64,000 nt of DNA from UBA7672 sp041398245 (GTDB lineage Bacteria; Pseudomonadota; Alphaproteobacteria; Caulobacterales; Hyphomonadaceae), in NCBI GenBank assembly GCA_041398245.1, contig JAWKVC010000007.1:118077-182076 (forward strand), written 5' to 3'. How positions within the stretch are numbered: the first letter of the stretch is position 1; each line of letters begins with the position of its first letter. Under the pieces are notes generated by a model. It was not told the origin of the DNA, searched no databases, and worked only from the letters and a program-made list of their open reading frames with translations. The position numbers and the translations under genes were made by a program. Positions 63,346 through 64,000 of this stretch are shown here, one piece after another.

Positions 63346-64000
63346 CTCGATTTTGGCAATCCCCGGGACCTGATCAGTCCTGACGGATCCAGGCAGACGA
63401 GCCGATTGCAGCCATGGCCTAACCCGCCGCAATGAAGAATGGCGTCGTCTACCTGAGCTCAACACCCGTCGAATGCGGGATATTGGTTGGCTGCGACAAC
63501 GCGGCGACCGGATGTGAGGTTGATCTGGTCTTGGGACCAGGTCCGGCGAAAGAGCTCAGGCCTTGGACTCCGAACTGATCTTGCGAGGTAGCCGATGCCG
63601 ATCTGACATCCGTTGACACGAAACACCCCATGTGAGGCTGCAAGGAGCCTGCGCACCGGGTCTATCCGGTGCTGCATGGCGGGAAGCGCCGTCGAGCGGC
63701 TGGCGGCGCGGAGCGCCCGCAGGGTCGCGCCCGTAGGAGCCGCGCAAGGCGCGGCGGGACCGAGCGTGACCGCCCGCCGCCCTCCGTCATCTTGCCTCCC
63801 GGTCCCTCATCGGCAGACCCTCTTGCTGCCCCGCAGGCGCCGATCCAGCACTTGGGGCCTCTATTGGAGTTGCCGGCGTTTGTCAGAAATATGTATGCGG
63901 GGTTCTGACAAACCGGCGTCGCAAGCCTTCAAGAGCCGCTTGACGCTCTTGTGTCAAGCGAAGTGGAGATTTGCTCCCCTGGGCGAAGTGAAGAACTGAC
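63346..64000. other. Gene-free stretch after the transposase
   Basis: 655 bp. Frames such as one starting at 63613 (128 codons) have no domain and a biased composition, so no gene is called. The first 330 bp have foldable segments (CTGGTC-TTGG-GACCAG at about 63525-63541) that may belong to an IS right end. The rest is GC-rich with short inverted repeats at 63879-63912 and 63941-63957, and probably leads into the next island gene. Confidence 0.4.
63879..63912. repeat. Inverted repeat TTTGTCAGAA / TTCTGACAAA
   Basis: Two perfect 10-bp arms separated by 14 bp. Size and spacing suit an operator or the promoter region of a neighbouring island gene outside the window. Confidence 0.5.

Noticed and set aside
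63613..63999. 128-codon frame at the right end
   Set aside because: Arg/Ser-rich composition and no motif; likely non-coding.

Overview
The window is a high-GC alphaproteobacterial chromosome segment, most likely from the Hyphomonadaceae/Caulobacterales side. Clues are the truB-rpsO-pnp cluster, trmD-rplS, the rsmB-rpe-heparinase-purH neighbourhood, an mmcB gene, a ChrR-type cupin anti-sigma factor beside an ECF sigma factor, a beta-helix protein next to a diheme cytochrome of the family named after Hyphomonas HNE_0200, many small lipoproteins and a possible CtrA-like box. The species was not identified; this placement is an inference from gene content.

Layout. 1-3.8 kb: the end of a SUFU-domain gene, sdhB, a tightly coupled arsenic set (aquaporin, arsC, ArsN-like acetyltransferase) and a TonB-like protein. 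3.8-12 kb: TetR regulator, rplS-trmD, secreted proteins, an SDF-family symporter, a CocE-type hydrolase and a brnTA-like toxin-antitoxin pair. 12-16 kb: truB-rpsO-pnp; pnp carries about nine to eleven indels within 1.3 kb, while neighbouring genes are intact. 16-30 kb: a histidine kinase, a zinc-finger membrane protein, the HNE_0200 cytochrome/membrane protein/beta-helix operon, RcnB-like and zinc phospholipase-like proteins, a redoxin-cytochrome-copper monooxygenase and a VWA protein. 29-43 kb: purH, a CapD-type dehydratase, heparinase-like protein, rpe, rsmB, chrR-ecfG-type pair, mmcB with a clamp-motif protein, FkbM methyltransferase, metallopeptidase, Coq4-like protein and a Sir2 deacylase. 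43-57 kb: an exported subtilase/propeptide-like/M23 operon, gpmA and a RibD-type deaminase, cspA-like gene, ygfZ, tag, several micro-lipoproteins, a LysE exporter and an FAD monooxygenase.

57.3-64 kb is the left end of a mobile island. It starts at a 45-nt 3' fragment of a tRNA-Gly(GCC) gene, followed by a P4-type tyrosine integrase, an HTH protein, a relaxase, a small gene and an IS110-family transposase. The second copy of the attachment site must lie beyond the right edge. The two minus-strand island genes for the HTH protein and the relaxase share a GC-rich palindrome 60-80 bp upstream of their starts, and the relaxase site is followed by two further hairpins, suggesting a common operator and/or an oriT.

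The most unusual observations are: the error-riddled pnp, the shared island palindromes, an uncharacterised protein carrying a QLDLF sliding-clamp motif in an operon with mmcB, an island HTH protein ending in QLGLF, a ChrR-like anti-sigma factor that has lost its N-terminal zinc ligands, and a stand-alone subtilase-propeptide-like protein encoded behind its protease.
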